DNA of 45,268 nucleotides from DATHTC01 sp035456465 (GTDB lineage: Bacteria; Actinomycetota; Thermoleophilia; Gaiellales; Gaiellaceae), in NCBI GenBank assembly GCA_035456465.1, contig DATIDD010000066.1:1-45268 (forward strand), in the 5' to 3' direction. The number at the start of each line of letters is the position of its first letter. Within the stretch, counting starts at the first letter, position 1. The notes under the pieces were generated by a model, which did not search any database, was not told where the DNA came from, and saw nothing but the letters and a program-made list of their open reading frames with translations. The position numbers and the translations under genes are program-made. Positions 1 through 7,036 of this stretch are shown here, one piece after another.

Positions 1-30
1 GGCTCACCATAGCCGGGGGACGAAGGCGCC

Positions 31-1290
31 TCAGCGGCGTCGTGACGCCGAGAGGACGACGAGCGCCACGACCATCCAGCCTGCGAGGTAGAGGAACGCG
101 ACGCGTGGCGAGACGGCGGTCCACAGCAGCCCGGCGATCGCGCTCGCCGCCAAGTTGCCGAGCGACTGGATCGCCGCCAGCGCGCCGAAGGCGGAGCCGC
201 GAACCGCTTCGGGCGCGTGCGAGGCGACCGCGGCGTGCTCCGCCGTCTCGACGAAGCCGATCGCGACGCCGGCGGCCACGAAGCACACCGCGAGCGCGGC
301 GGTCGAGGCCCCGACGAGCGCGAGGCCGCCGTAGGCGGCGGCGAAGACGGCGATCCCCAGCGCGAGCATGAGGACGCTGCCCCGGCGGTCGCCGAGCCGC
401 CCGCCGGGGACGCTCGCGACGGCGGCCGCGGCGTTGTACGCGATGTAGAGGGCCAGTGCGATCGCGACGGCGTCGTCGTGGCCGTGCGACGGCGTCAGCA
501 GCTCCGTCGCCCGCAGGATCAGCAGCGTCGCGGCAACGTTTCCGAGCTCGAACGCGCCGACGGCGAGCAGGATGCGGCCGAGCCGGCCGCGCAGCACGGG
601 GCGCAGGTGGAGGCGGAGCGGCCGTCGCTCCTGCGCCGCCGGGAGCCGGGTCGCGCGGATCGCGTAGACGATCGCGCCCGCGGCGAGCAGGCCGGGGACG
701 ATGCTCACGAGAATGGCCGTGCGGACGCCGAGGAGCGCGACGAGCCCGAGCGCGAGGAGCGGGCCGCCGATGGCGCCGACGTTGTCCATCGCCCGCTCGA
801 ACCCGTAGGCGCGGCCGTACGCGTGCGCCGGGACGACGTCGGCGAGCAGCGCGTTCCGGGCGGGCACGCGCAGTCCTCTCGCCGTCCACGCGCCGGCACG
901 GAGCACGCCGACCTGCCACGCCGAGGTCGCGACGCCGATCAGCGACGACAGGACGGCGGTGGCGGCGTAGCCGCCGACGGCCGTGCGGCGCCGCCGAGCC
1001 GGATCCTCCGCGAGCGCGCCGCCCGTCAGCCGCGCGACGCCGGCGGCGCCGTCCGCGACTCCCTCGATGACGCCGAGCGCCGCCGCGGGTGCGCCGAGCG
1101 TCGACGCGAGGAAGCCCGGAAGGAGCGCCGTCGGCACCTCGTGCCCGAGATCCGCCAGCAGGCTCGCCGAGCCGATCCCGGCGACCCCGCGAGTCAGCCA
1201 GCGCTCCGTGGGGCTTCCCGTCGAGCCCACGCTGCGGACGCTGGCCGTCCTGGCTAGCGGACGACGCGCGCCAGCGCCGCCTCGAACCAC
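31..1290 (-). CDS. MFS permease, last gene of the B12-riboswitch operon
   Basis: A 419-residue integral membrane protein with about 12 hydrophobic segments. It contains the MFS-type loop PGGRLGDRRG between transmembrane segments in the second half, and a similar Arg-rich loop (EDPARRRR) in the first half. The GTG start at 1290 is preceded by GGAGG at 1298-1302, seven bases away, although this makes the gene overlap the cinA-like gene by 37 bp. A GTG at 1230 is an alternative without overlap. The substrate cannot be read from the sequence. Its place at the end of a cobalamin-riboswitch operon suggests a link to corrinoids or to a product of the cinA-like gene, but it could simply be a read-through neighbour. 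The family call is firm and the function is unknown. Confidence 0.85.
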   Translation of the reverse strand: MVRGGAGARRPLARTASVRSVGSTGSPTERWLTRGVAGIGSASLLADLGHEVPTALLPGFLASTLGAPAAALGVIEGVADGAAGVARLTGGALAEDPARRRRTAVGGYAATAVLSSLIGVATSAWQVGVLRAGAWTARGLRVPARNALLADVVPAHAYGRAYGFERAMDNVGAIGGPLLALGLVALLGVRTAILVSIVPGLLAAGAIVYAIRATRLPAAQERRPLRLHLRPVLRGRLGRILLAVGAFELGNVAATLLILRATELLTPSHGHDDAVAIALALYIAYNAAAAVASVPGGRLGDRRGSVLMLALGIAVFAAAYGGLALVGASTAALAVCFVAAGVAIGFVETAEHAAVASHAPEAVRGSAFGALAAIQSLGNLAASAIAGLLWTAVSPRVAFLYLAGWMVVALVVLSASRRR

Positions 1291-1976
1291 GACGAGGCCT
1301 CCGCGAGCGCCCGCTCGTCGCCCGACTTCAACACCACCTCGACCGTCGGGTGCGGCGGCTCGAAGCTCGGGTACGAGCCGACGCGGACGCCGGGCCAGCG
1401 CGCTCCCGCCTCCGCCAGCAGCCCGGCGATCTCGCTCTCTCGCGCGCGCAACTCGCGCCGCCAGGAGCCGATCGGCGCCGGCCGGCGCAGCTCGTCCGCG
1501 ATCGCGTCGAACATCGCCTCCATCTCCGCCGGAAGCCCCGGGAGCACGTAGGTGTTCTCGATCGCGAAGCCGGGCGCGCCACCGAGCGGGTTCTCGAGCG
1601 GCCTACTGCCTCGCGGGAGCTGCGCCCAGCGCGCCGCGTACTCCGGGTCGCGCCTGAATCGCGCCCGCAGGTCGGCGGCGACCTCCGGCACTTCCTCCTG
1701 CTCGACCTCGAACGCGGCCGCGAGCGCCTCGCGCGTGAGATCGTCGGGCGTGCCCCCGAGCCCGCCGGTGACGAGCAGGTAATCCACCGCGGGCGCTTCC
1801 CGGCGCACGAACGTCGCGACCACGTCGATCTCGTCCGGGAGCGCCGCCACGAGGCGGACGTCGAGCCCCAGCGACTCGAGGCGCCGGGCAAGCCACGAGG
1901 CGTTCGTGTTCACGGTGTCGCCCCTGACGATCTCGTTGCCGATCGTGAGGATCGCGGCGGTCGCCTCGCCGGACAC
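1254..1976 (-). CDS. CinA-like molybdopterin-binding-domain protein (COG1058)
   Basis: A 240-residue protein that is essentially one MoCF/MoaB-type domain. The N-terminal AAILTIGNEIVRGDTVNTN and the central TGGLGGTPDDLT are the hallmark motifs of the CinA N-terminal (COG1058) family. It lacks the C-terminal nicotinamide-nucleotide deamidase domain of full-length CinA (about 400 residues). Stand-alone members have been linked to nucleotide or flavin nucleotide metabolism; nothing here fixes the substrate. It starts with GTG at 1976, ten bases after the stop of the alpha-barrel gene, and no clear Shine-Dalgarno is visible. Translation is probably coupled within the operon. Its presence in a B12-controlled operon is unexplained. 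Confidence 0.85.
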   Translation of the reverse strand: MSGEATAAILTIGNEIVRGDTVNTNASWLARRLESLGLDVRLVAALPDEIDVVATFVRREAPAVDYLLVTGGLGGTPDDLTREALAAAFEVEQEEVPEVAADLRARFRRDPEYAARWAQLPRGSRPLENPLGGAPGFAIENTYVLPGLPAEMEAMFDAIADELRRPAPIGSWRRELRARESEIAGLLAEAGARWPGVRVGSYPSFEPPHPTVEVVLKSGDERALAEASSWFEAALARVVR

Positions 1977-1986
1977 GTGCGCGAGT

Positions 1987-2832
1987 CTAGCCCGGCACCG
2001 GAAGCGGCCTCCGGGCCAGCGCCGCCGCAGCCTGCGCGGTCACCCAGACCGGCGTCGTGACGTAGCGCGCCGAGTACCGGTAGCTCCCGTCCGGTCGTCG
2101 CATCCGCGCCAGGTACCGGAGCGCGGCCCGGGGCACCGGCCGCCCGGCTGCGACGTGGGCCTGGATCGCCCACGCGGTCGACTGGACGTCGGAGCCGCGC
2201 CCCTCGACGAGCTCGTAGCCGCCGTCGCGGTTCCGGTGGCGGGCGACGAAGGCGAGCCCACGCGCGATCGCGCGGCCTCGGACGCCGGTCGCGCGGAGCG
2301 CCTGGATCGCGGCGGCGGTGTCGTTCGAGTCCGGGGCGCCGCGCACGCCCCACGTCCAGCCGCCCGAGGGACGCTGCCGGCGCAGGAGCCAGCGCACGGT
2401 CGCCGGTGGTACCACGCGGCCGGCGGCACGGAGCGCGATCACCCCCCAGATGGTCGAGTTGACGGTGGAGCCGATGCGCCCGTCGCCGCGGACGAGCCCG
2501 TCGAGCCGGCCGAGCAGCGCGGGTGACCGGTCGCCGAGCGCGGCCCGGGCGGTCACGACGAGCTCCACGTCCGTCGCCGACTCGAGCGAGCCCTCGGTCC
2601 GCTCGAGGTACGCACGCGCGGACACGAGCGACGCCGGGGTTCGCCCGGAGGCGCGCAGCCCGAGAACCGCCCAGGCCGTGAGACCGGGCGTCGGAGCGCC
2701 GTGCGGCTCGGCGAAGCCGCCGCCCGGATCCTGCCGCGACTCGAGGTAGCGCGCCGCGTCCTGCGCGGGCGTCGCCGCGATCGCGGTGCCCGCCGCCGCG
2801 AGCGTCGTCAGCACGAGGCAGAGCGCTCTCAC
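1987..2832 (-). CDS. Exported prenyltransferase/squalene-cyclase-type alpha-barrel protein (transcobalamin alpha-domain-like)
   Basis: A 281-residue protein starting at the GTG of a GTGA overlap (2829-2832) with the S-component gene. Residues 1-20 form a signal peptide (hydrophobic, ending AGTAIA). The rest consists of repeated helical units with QDPGGGF, QRPSGGWTW and MRRPDGSYRY turns, each followed by a helix such as LTAWAVLGLRASG. These are the repeats of terpene cyclases and prenyltransferases and of the alpha6/alpha6 barrel of eukaryotic cobalamin carriers. I see no DxDD cyclase motif; the nearest string is DSND. The protein is exported and encoded with an ECF transporter under a B12 riboswitch. 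I therefore infer a corrinoid-binding alpha domain, not an enzyme. A secreted terpene-cyclase-like protein of other function remains possible. Confidence 0.8.
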   Translation of the reverse strand: MRALCLVLTTLAAAGTAIAATPAQDAARYLESRQDPGGGFAEPHGAPTPGLTAWAVLGLRASGRTPASLVSARAYLERTEGSLESATDVELVVTARAALGDRSPALLGRLDGLVRGDGRIGSTVNSTIWGVIALRAAGRVVPPATVRWLLRRQRPSGGWTWGVRGAPDSNDTAAAIQALRATGVRGRAIARGLAFVARHRNRDGGYELVEGRGSDVQSTAWAIQAHVAAGRPVPRAALRYLARMRRPDGSYRYSARYVTTPVWVTAQAAAALARRPLPVPG

Positions 2833-3503
2833 GCCCACACCACCACCGTCCGCAGTCGCCGGCCGTAGCGTTCGAGCACACGCCGAAGCTCCGGCCCGGC
2901 TGCGAGCGCGAGCGCCAGGTTGCCGACGGCATGCGCGGTGTTGAACGCCACGCCGGCCGAGACGACCACGGTCAGCGCCTGCCAGGTGTGCGGCAGGTAG
3001 CCGTACCAGTGCCAGACGTCCATCAGCAGGCCGAACGCGTACCCGAGCACGAAGCAGAACGCCGCAAACGCGACCCGTCCCTCGAGCAGCCGCCGCCCGG
3101 CGCCCGCCGCGAGCCCGCAGCCGCCCCACGCGAGCATCTGCCACGGGGTGTGCGGCCCCTGCCCGAGGAAGAAGTTCGAGGCGACGGCGGCGAGCGCGCC
3201 GACGGCGAACCCACGCTTCGGGCCGAGCGCCACGCCGGCAGCCGCCACGATCACCGTGACCGGCTGCACGTTCGGGACCGGCGCGAACAGCACCCGCCCC
3301 GCGGCGGCGATCCCGCCGAGCGTGGCCACGAGCGTGAGGTCGCGGACGGAGCCGGGGCTCCCCTCGAGCCACGCCGCCCCGGCGACGAGCACGGCGACGG
3401 CGGCCAGGAGCAGGGCGATCGCGCCGCGCGCAGGATCGAGCGCGGCCCAGGCCGAGGCGGCGAGCGCGACGAGCGACGCGGCGGCCGCGACCCTACGCGG
3501 CAA
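2829..3503 (-). CDS. ECF transporter substrate-specific (S) component, probably for cobalamin
   Basis: A 224-residue membrane protein with about six hydrophobic segments. The stretch around residues 65-125 (VPNVQPVTVIVAAAGVALG, then NFFLGQGPHTPWQMLAWGG) is typical of ECF S components of the conserved integral-membrane group. The chosen start is TTG at 3503, because GAGGAGG (3510-3516) lies six bases upstream. The gene overlaps the end of the ATPase gene by 11 bp, and its TGA overlaps the GTG of the alpha-barrel gene. S components bind the substrate and sit on the T-A-A module. The cobalamin assignment rests on the riboswitch and on the DUF4430 and alpha-barrel neighbours, not on this sequence. 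Confidence 0.82.
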   Translation of the reverse strand: MPRRVAAAASLVALAASAWAALDPARGAIALLLAAVAVLVAGAAWLEGSPGSVRDLTLVATLGGIAAAGRVLFAPVPNVQPVTVIVAAAGVALGPKRGFAVGALAAVASNFFLGQGPHTPWQMLAWGGCGLAAGAGRRLLEGRVAFAAFCFVLGYAFGLLMDVWHWYGYLPHTWQALTVVVSAGVAFNTAHAVGNLALALAAGPELRRVLERYGRRLRTVVVWA

Positions 3504-4845
3504 CGCGAGCCTCCTCGCGACGAAGCGAGATCCGGCGGTGCGCCGGGAAGTTGCGATCGTGCGTGGCGACGAGCACGCCGCGGCCCGCGGCGGCGTACCG
3601 CTCCAGCCACGCCGCGATCGCCGCCTTTCGTGCCGGATCCACGCCGCGGGTGGGCTCGTCGAGCACGAGCAGGTCGGGCTCGGCGACCGCCACCGCGGCG
3701 AGGCCGAGCCGCTCCCGCTCACCGCTCGAGAGGTCGCGCGGGTGGCGTCGCGCGGCCCACTCCAGCCCGACGAGCTCGAGCGCGGCACGGGCGCGCCCGG
3801 TGTCGCCGCCGACGGCGAGGGCCACCTCGTCGAGCGCGTGCTCGCAGACGAGGTACCTCCCCGGATCCTGGGACAGGTATCCGGCTCGGCCGCTCCGCAC
3901 GACCGATCCGCGGTCGGGCGCGAGCAGCCCGACGGCCAGCTTCGCCAGTGTCGATTTTCCGGACCCGTTGGGCCCTTCGAGCGCGACGACCTCGCCGCGG
4001 CGGACGACGAGCGAGGCGCCGCTGACGGCGGGGAGGTCCGCGTACGAGAACCATGTGTTGTCCATGATGACAACCGGGTCGGACGCCGTCGAGCCGGCCG
4101 AGAGGGACACGGCCGAAGCCGGCGCGAAGGCCGGACGCTCCGCCTCGAGCCAGCGGAGGGCCTCGGCGCGCGGCGCGTCGAGCAGGATCCGTCCGCCTTC
4201 GACGTACAGCACGCGGTCGGCGACGGCCAGCGCCCTCGCCGTCCGGTGCTCGGAGATCACGACGGCAGCGTCTCCGAGGCCGCCTTCGAGCAGCGAGAGG
4301 AACGCGTCGGCCCCCTCCGGGTCGAGCTGGGACGTCGGCTCGTCGACGAGCAGCAGCCGCGGCCGCAGCGCCAGCGCGCTCGCGAGGCAGACGCGCTGGA
4401 GCTCGCCGCCGGAGAGCTCGTGCGTCCGTCGGCCGGCGAGGTGGAGGGCGCCGACCGCGGCGAGGCCGGCCTCCGCACGCGGCAGGATCTCGGTCGGCGG
4501 GACCGCGAGGTTCTCGAGCCCGAACGCGACCTCGTTCGCGACGCGCGTCATCACCACCTGGTCCTCGGGATCCTGGAACACCGACGCCACCGTCCCCGCG
4601 AGGTCGGCCGGGCGCGCAGCGCGCGTGTCGAGCGCGCCGACCGTCACGCGCCCCTCGAACCGACCGCCGTGGAAGTGCGGCACGAGCCCCGCGAGCGCCC
4701 GCAGCAGCGTCGACTTGCCGGAGCCCGAAGGGCCGAGCACGGCCACGACCTCGCCGGGATCGATCGTCAGCGACACGTCCTCGAGCGCCGGCGCCGAAGC
4801 GGCCGGGTAGTGGAAGGTCAGCCGCTCGATCCGCGCTAGAGCCAC
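3493..4845 (-). CDS. ECF transporter ATPase, two fused ABC domains (EcfA-EcfA')
   Basis: A 450-residue protein carrying two complete ABC ATPase domains. The first has Walker A GPSGSGKST near residue 40, signature LSGGELQR and Walker B LLLVDEPTSQLD. The second has Walker A GPNGSGKST near residue 285, a slightly divergent signature LSSGERERL and Walker B LLVLDEPTRGVD. In most ECF systems the two ATPases are separate genes; here they are fused head to tail. The GTG start at 4845 overlaps the T-component stop by 10 bp, with GGGGG just upstream. It energises uptake by the T and S proteins on either side. The family assignment is certain. Confidence 0.93.
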   Translation of the reverse strand: MALARIERLTFHYPAASAPALEDVSLTIDPGEVVAVLGPSGSGKSTLLRALAGLVPHFHGGRFEGRVTVGALDTRAARPADLAGTVASVFQDPEDQVVMTRVANEVAFGLENLAVPPTEILPRAEAGLAAVGALHLAGRRTHELSGGELQRVCLASALALRPRLLLVDEPTSQLDPEGADAFLSLLEGGLGDAAVVISEHRTARALAVADRVLYVEGGRILLDAPRAEALRWLEAERPAFAPASAVSLSAGSTASDPVVIMDNTWFSYADLPAVSGASLVVRRGEVVALEGPNGSGKSTLAKLAVGLLAPDRGSVVRSGRAGYLSQDPGRYLVCEHALDEVALAVGGDTGRARAALELVGLEWAARRHPRDLSSGERERLGLAAVAVAEPDLLVLDEPTRGVDPARKAAIAAWLERYAAAGRGVLVATHDRNFPAHRRISLRREEARVAA

Positions 4846-5540
4846 GTCGCCCCCAGCAGCACGAGCACGACGGCCGCCGCCACCGCGACCCGGTCGACCG
4901 TCCCCCACGGCGGGCGCGGCGTGCGAGTCGCGCCCGGCCGGCCGAAGCCGCGCGCCTCCATCGCCTCCGCAAGGTTCTGGGCTCGCTCGAGCGAGCCGGC
5001 GACCACCGGCGAGAGCAGCCGCGCGTGCCCGCGCACGCCCTCCACGGTCACGCCGCGCCCGCGCACCGCCTCGGCGAGGCCGGCGGCATCCCGCTCGAGC
5101 GTCGGGACGAGGCGGGTCGCGAGCGCGACTGCCAATGCCGACCGCCGCGCCGCCGGCACCGAGGCGACGAGGCTGTCGTGGTCGAGGAGCAGCGCGTACG
5201 CCGCGAACGCCAGCCCCACCGCGACGAGCCGGACGCCGCTGAGCGCGGCCGCGTGCAGCTCCTCCGACGTCACGTCGAGCGTGCCGAGCACCGGCACGGT
5301 CGGCCCCGACCACAGCACGTCGTATCCCGTCGCCTGCAGGAACGGCGAGAGGACGACGATGCCGAGACCCGCCGTGACGGCGCCGAACAGGTACAGCCGT
5401 CTCGCGGGCGCCGGGGACCGCAGGCAGACGACGAGGAGCGCGACGGCGATCCCGACGACCGGCCAGAGGTGGCGCGCGAGGAGCGCCGCCGCGCCGAGCC
5501 CGGCGAGGAGGATCGCCGCGGGGACGGGCTGGAGCCTCAC
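4836..5540 (-). CDS. ECF transporter transmembrane (T) component, CbiQ/EcfT family
   Basis: A 234-residue membrane protein with four to five hydrophobic segments and a long cytoplasmic helical part. The latter carries the two Ala/Arg-Gly coupling motifs of EcfT proteins, AVRGRG near residue 165 and AMEARGFG near residue 203. These motifs contact the ATPases. The GTG start at 5540 sits in a GTGA overlap with the lipoprotein gene upstream (5537-5540), and GGAGG lies about 11 bases before it. It is the scaffold that joins the S component to the fused ATPase encoded directly downstream. Confidence 0.88.
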   Translation of the reverse strand: MRLQPVPAAILLAGLGAAALLARHLWPVVGIAVALLVVCLRSPAPARRLYLFGAVTAGLGIVVLSPFLQATGYDVLWSGPTVPVLGTLDVTSEELHAAALSGVRLVAVGLAFAAYALLLDHDSLVASVPAARRSALAVALATRLVPTLERDAAGLAEAVRGRGVTVEGVRGHARLLSPVVAGSLERAQNLAEAMEARGFGRPGATRTPRPPWGTVDRVAVAAAVVLVLLGATWL

Positions 5541-6223
5541 GGCACGCTGAACCTCCGCGCGTACCGCGACGGATCCTGCACGAGCGCCCGCGCCGCCGCG
5601 GCGCCGGCGTCGAAGCGCACCGGACCGGTCGATCCGCCACCGACGGTCGCGCGCAGCGTCTCGCCGGTGCCGCGGAGGCGCAGCACGTTCGCTCCCTCGG
5701 GCGCCCGTTCGCGGACGGCCCGGCCGCCGATCACGCGCGCGAGCCGTCGCGCGAGCGCCGCCTCGCCGCCGTTCCCGAAGACCACCACCGCCTCGCGCAC
5801 CCGCCCGTCGAACCCGTGGAGGAACGGCTCGGGGAACGCGCCCACGACCACCTGCAGCTCGGGCTCGTCCGCCCACGCCCGGTAGTCCCACCAGGCGATC
5901 TCGCCGGCGCGGAGGCGGTACTCGGCGGCGCTGCGGTCGCCGGCGATCCCGTTGACGAAGAAGAACCAGTCTCGGCCCTGATCGAGCGACCCCTCGATCC
6001 CGTCGACGGCCTGGACGAAGCGGCCGCCGTACCGGGTCTCCACGTCGGCGACGCGGTCGAGCGCCTGCAGCACCGTCTCCCCCGCCGGGACCTGCTCGTC
6101 GTAGAGCACCGTCGCTCCCCGGTCGCGCGTGACCCACAGCGTCGCGGAGCCCCCGTCGCCCGCGCCCCCGCCGCCGCACGCGACGAGGGCGAGGACGAGC
6201 AGGAGCGGGAGCGCGCGCCTCAC
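5537..6223 (-). CDS. DUF4430 lipoprotein (transcobalamin beta-domain-like)
   Basis: A 228-residue predicted lipoprotein. The signal ends in the lipobox LVAC with Cys16, followed by a Gly-rich stretch. Residues about 27-118 form a DUF4430 domain, recognisable from TVLQALDRV and DWFFFVNGI followed by the closing strands RLRAGEIAWWDYR. This small beta domain is the fold of the C-terminal domain of transcobalamin and intrinsic factor. A C-terminal region of about 110 residues has no family I recognise. The start is the GTG of a GTGA overlap with the upstream DUF4430 gene. As a membrane-anchored protein beside an ECF transporter it could hand corrinoid to the S component. That role is inferred. 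Confidence 0.82.
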   Translation of the reverse strand: MRRALPLLLVLALVACGGGGAGDGGSATLWVTRDRGATVLYDEQVPAGETVLQALDRVADVETRYGGRFVQAVDGIEGSLDQGRDWFFFVNGIAGDRSAAEYRLRAGEIAWWDYRAWADEPELQVVVGAFPEPFLHGFDGRVREAVVVFGNGGEAALARRLARVIGGRAVRERAPEGANVLRLRGTGETLRATVGGGSTGPVRFDAGAAAARALVQDPSRYARRFSVP

Positions 6224-6834
6224 CGCAGCGCGTTCGAGCGGACGGTGCCGGCGAGGGTCGCGCGCACGAGGCCGCGGTGCCTGCCCGGGCAGGCGAGGCC
6301 GAGCCGCGTCGCCCGCGTGCGGCGCCCGTCCACGGCCACCGTGGCGAACGCGGCGGGCGTCTGCTTCCCCGCGTCGTCGAACGCGGTGACCTCGTAGCAG
6401 GCGGCGCCGCGCGCGCGGCGCGAGGTCCGGGCGAGCCGGAGCGTCGGCGGTCCGCCGGCAGGGCCGAACTCGGCGTGGTACCAGAGCACGGAGTCGCCGT
6501 CCTTCAGCTGGACCGCGTCGGCGCCGACCGGCGGCGAGGCGCCGTTCACCTTGAACACCCAGCCGCTCGAGCCGGAGGCGCCGTAGCGGCCGATCTGGTC
6601 GACGTAGCGCCCGAAGGACGCGTCGGCGACGTGGTAGTAGAACTCGCCGGCGAGCGAGGCGCGCTCGAGCGCCTCGAGCGGCGTGGCGGCCTCGACGAGG
6701 CGCGGAGCGGGCGCGAACAGCGTCTGCGTCCTGCCCTCGACCCGGATGCCGACCCGGGCGGCAAGCCCGGCGACAGGGGCGAGCGCGGCGAGCGCCGCCA
6801 GCGCGGCGACGGCTGCGAGCGTACGGCGAAGCAC
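6220..6834 (-). CDS. Secreted DUF4430 protein, first gene of the B12-riboswitch operon
   Basis: A 204-residue protein with an Ala/Leu-rich signal peptide (residues 1-26) and no lipobox. Residues about 27-125 form a DUF4430 domain (TPLEALERA, GWVFKVNGASPPVGAD, LKDGDSVLWYHAEFG). The GW..KVNG..P..GA...LKDGD pattern is diagnostic. A tail of about 75 residues resembles a bacterial Ig-like module with two cysteines (ACYEV and ACPG) that could form a disulfide. The GTG start at 6834 has GGAAGGAGG just upstream (6839-6847), inside a hairpin described separately. It is the only operon gene with its own strong ribosome site, so the riboswitch probably gates the whole operon here. A corrinoid-binding role is inferred from fold and context. 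Confidence 0.82.
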   Translation of the reverse strand: MLRRTLAAVAALAALAALAPVAGLAARVGIRVEGRTQTLFAPAPRLVEAATPLEALERASLAGEFYYHVADASFGRYVDQIGRYGASGSSGWVFKVNGASPPVGADAVQLKDGDSVLWYHAEFGPAGGPPTLRLARTSRRARGAACYEVTAFDDAGKQTPAAFATVAVDGRRTRATRLGLACPGRHRGLVRATLAGTVRSNALR

Positions 6835-6859
6835 GAATCCTCCTTCCGCGAGGGGTTCG
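6834..6859 (-). promoter_or_regulatory. Shine-Dalgarno-sequestering hairpin of the B12 riboswitch
   Basis: Read on the minus strand, CGAA (6856-6859) pairs with TTCG (6834-6837). Inside that, CCTC pairs with the GAGG of the Shine-Dalgarno, closing a seven-base loop. The hairpin buries the ribosome site and the first base of the GTG start. It lies between the aptamer and the first gene, as expected for translational control. Pairing was done by eye. Confidence 0.55.
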
Positions 6860-6866
6860 ATCCGGG

Positions 6867-7009
6867 CGGCGACGCGGCAGGTCTTCTGACTCGGGGCTCC
6901 CCCTCCGCCGCCTTCCCAGCCGGGGCCAGTGGCGTCTGGCGAAGAGCGTCTCCCCTTACAGCGGCGGGACCGTCCCGGACTTGCACCGGAGTTCCCTCAC
7001 CGCTCGCCG
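6867..7009 (-). ncRNA. Cobalamin (B12) riboswitch aptamer
   Basis: On the minus strand the 5' part contains GGGAACTCCGGTGCAAGTCC, followed by a GACGGTCCC...CGCTGTAA element. The 3' part contains the B12 box TCAGAAGACCTGCC (6876-6889). GCCACTGG...GGGAAGGC lies between them, as in the P5-P6 region. A P1 stem closes it: CGGCGA (7004-7009) pairs with TCGCCG (6867-6872). These are the conserved elements in the correct order. Only about 30 bases separate the aptamer from the first start codon, and no terminator is visible there. Confidence 0.95.
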
Positions 7010-7020
7010 ATGTGCGGGCG

Positions 7021-7026
7021 AGACTA
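7021..7026 (-). promoter_or_regulatory. Candidate -10 box of the B12 operon
   Basis: TAGTCT on the minus strand matches TANNNT. It would start transcription near 7014, a few bases before the riboswitch P1 stem at 7009. No convincing -35 is visible. It shares the dinucleotide TA (7025-7026) with the plus-strand -10 of the VanZ-like gene. Confidence 0.45.
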
Positions 7027-7030
7027 CCAT
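7025..7030 (+). promoter_or_regulatory. Candidate -10 box giving a leaderless VanZ-like mRNA
   Basis: TACCAT lies six bases before the GTG start at 7037, and there is no Shine-Dalgarno. This spacing places the transcription start at the start codon. Confidence 0.5.
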
Positions 7031-7036
7031 GGCCGC

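Noticed and set aside
1..10. Possible start (ATG or GTG on the minus strand) of a further gene leaving the window
   Set aside because: Only three codons are visible, with no Shine-Dalgarno, so no gene can be supported.
2833..3372. N-terminal extension of the alpha-barrel protein frame
   Set aside because: The extension is Arg-rich and lies antisense-like in another frame of the S-component gene. The true start is the GTG of the GTGA overlap, which begins a signal peptide.
4846..5640. N-terminal extension of the fused ATPase frame
   Set aside because: It overlaps the whole T-component gene and has no ABC features; GTG 4845 gives a normal ABC N-terminus.
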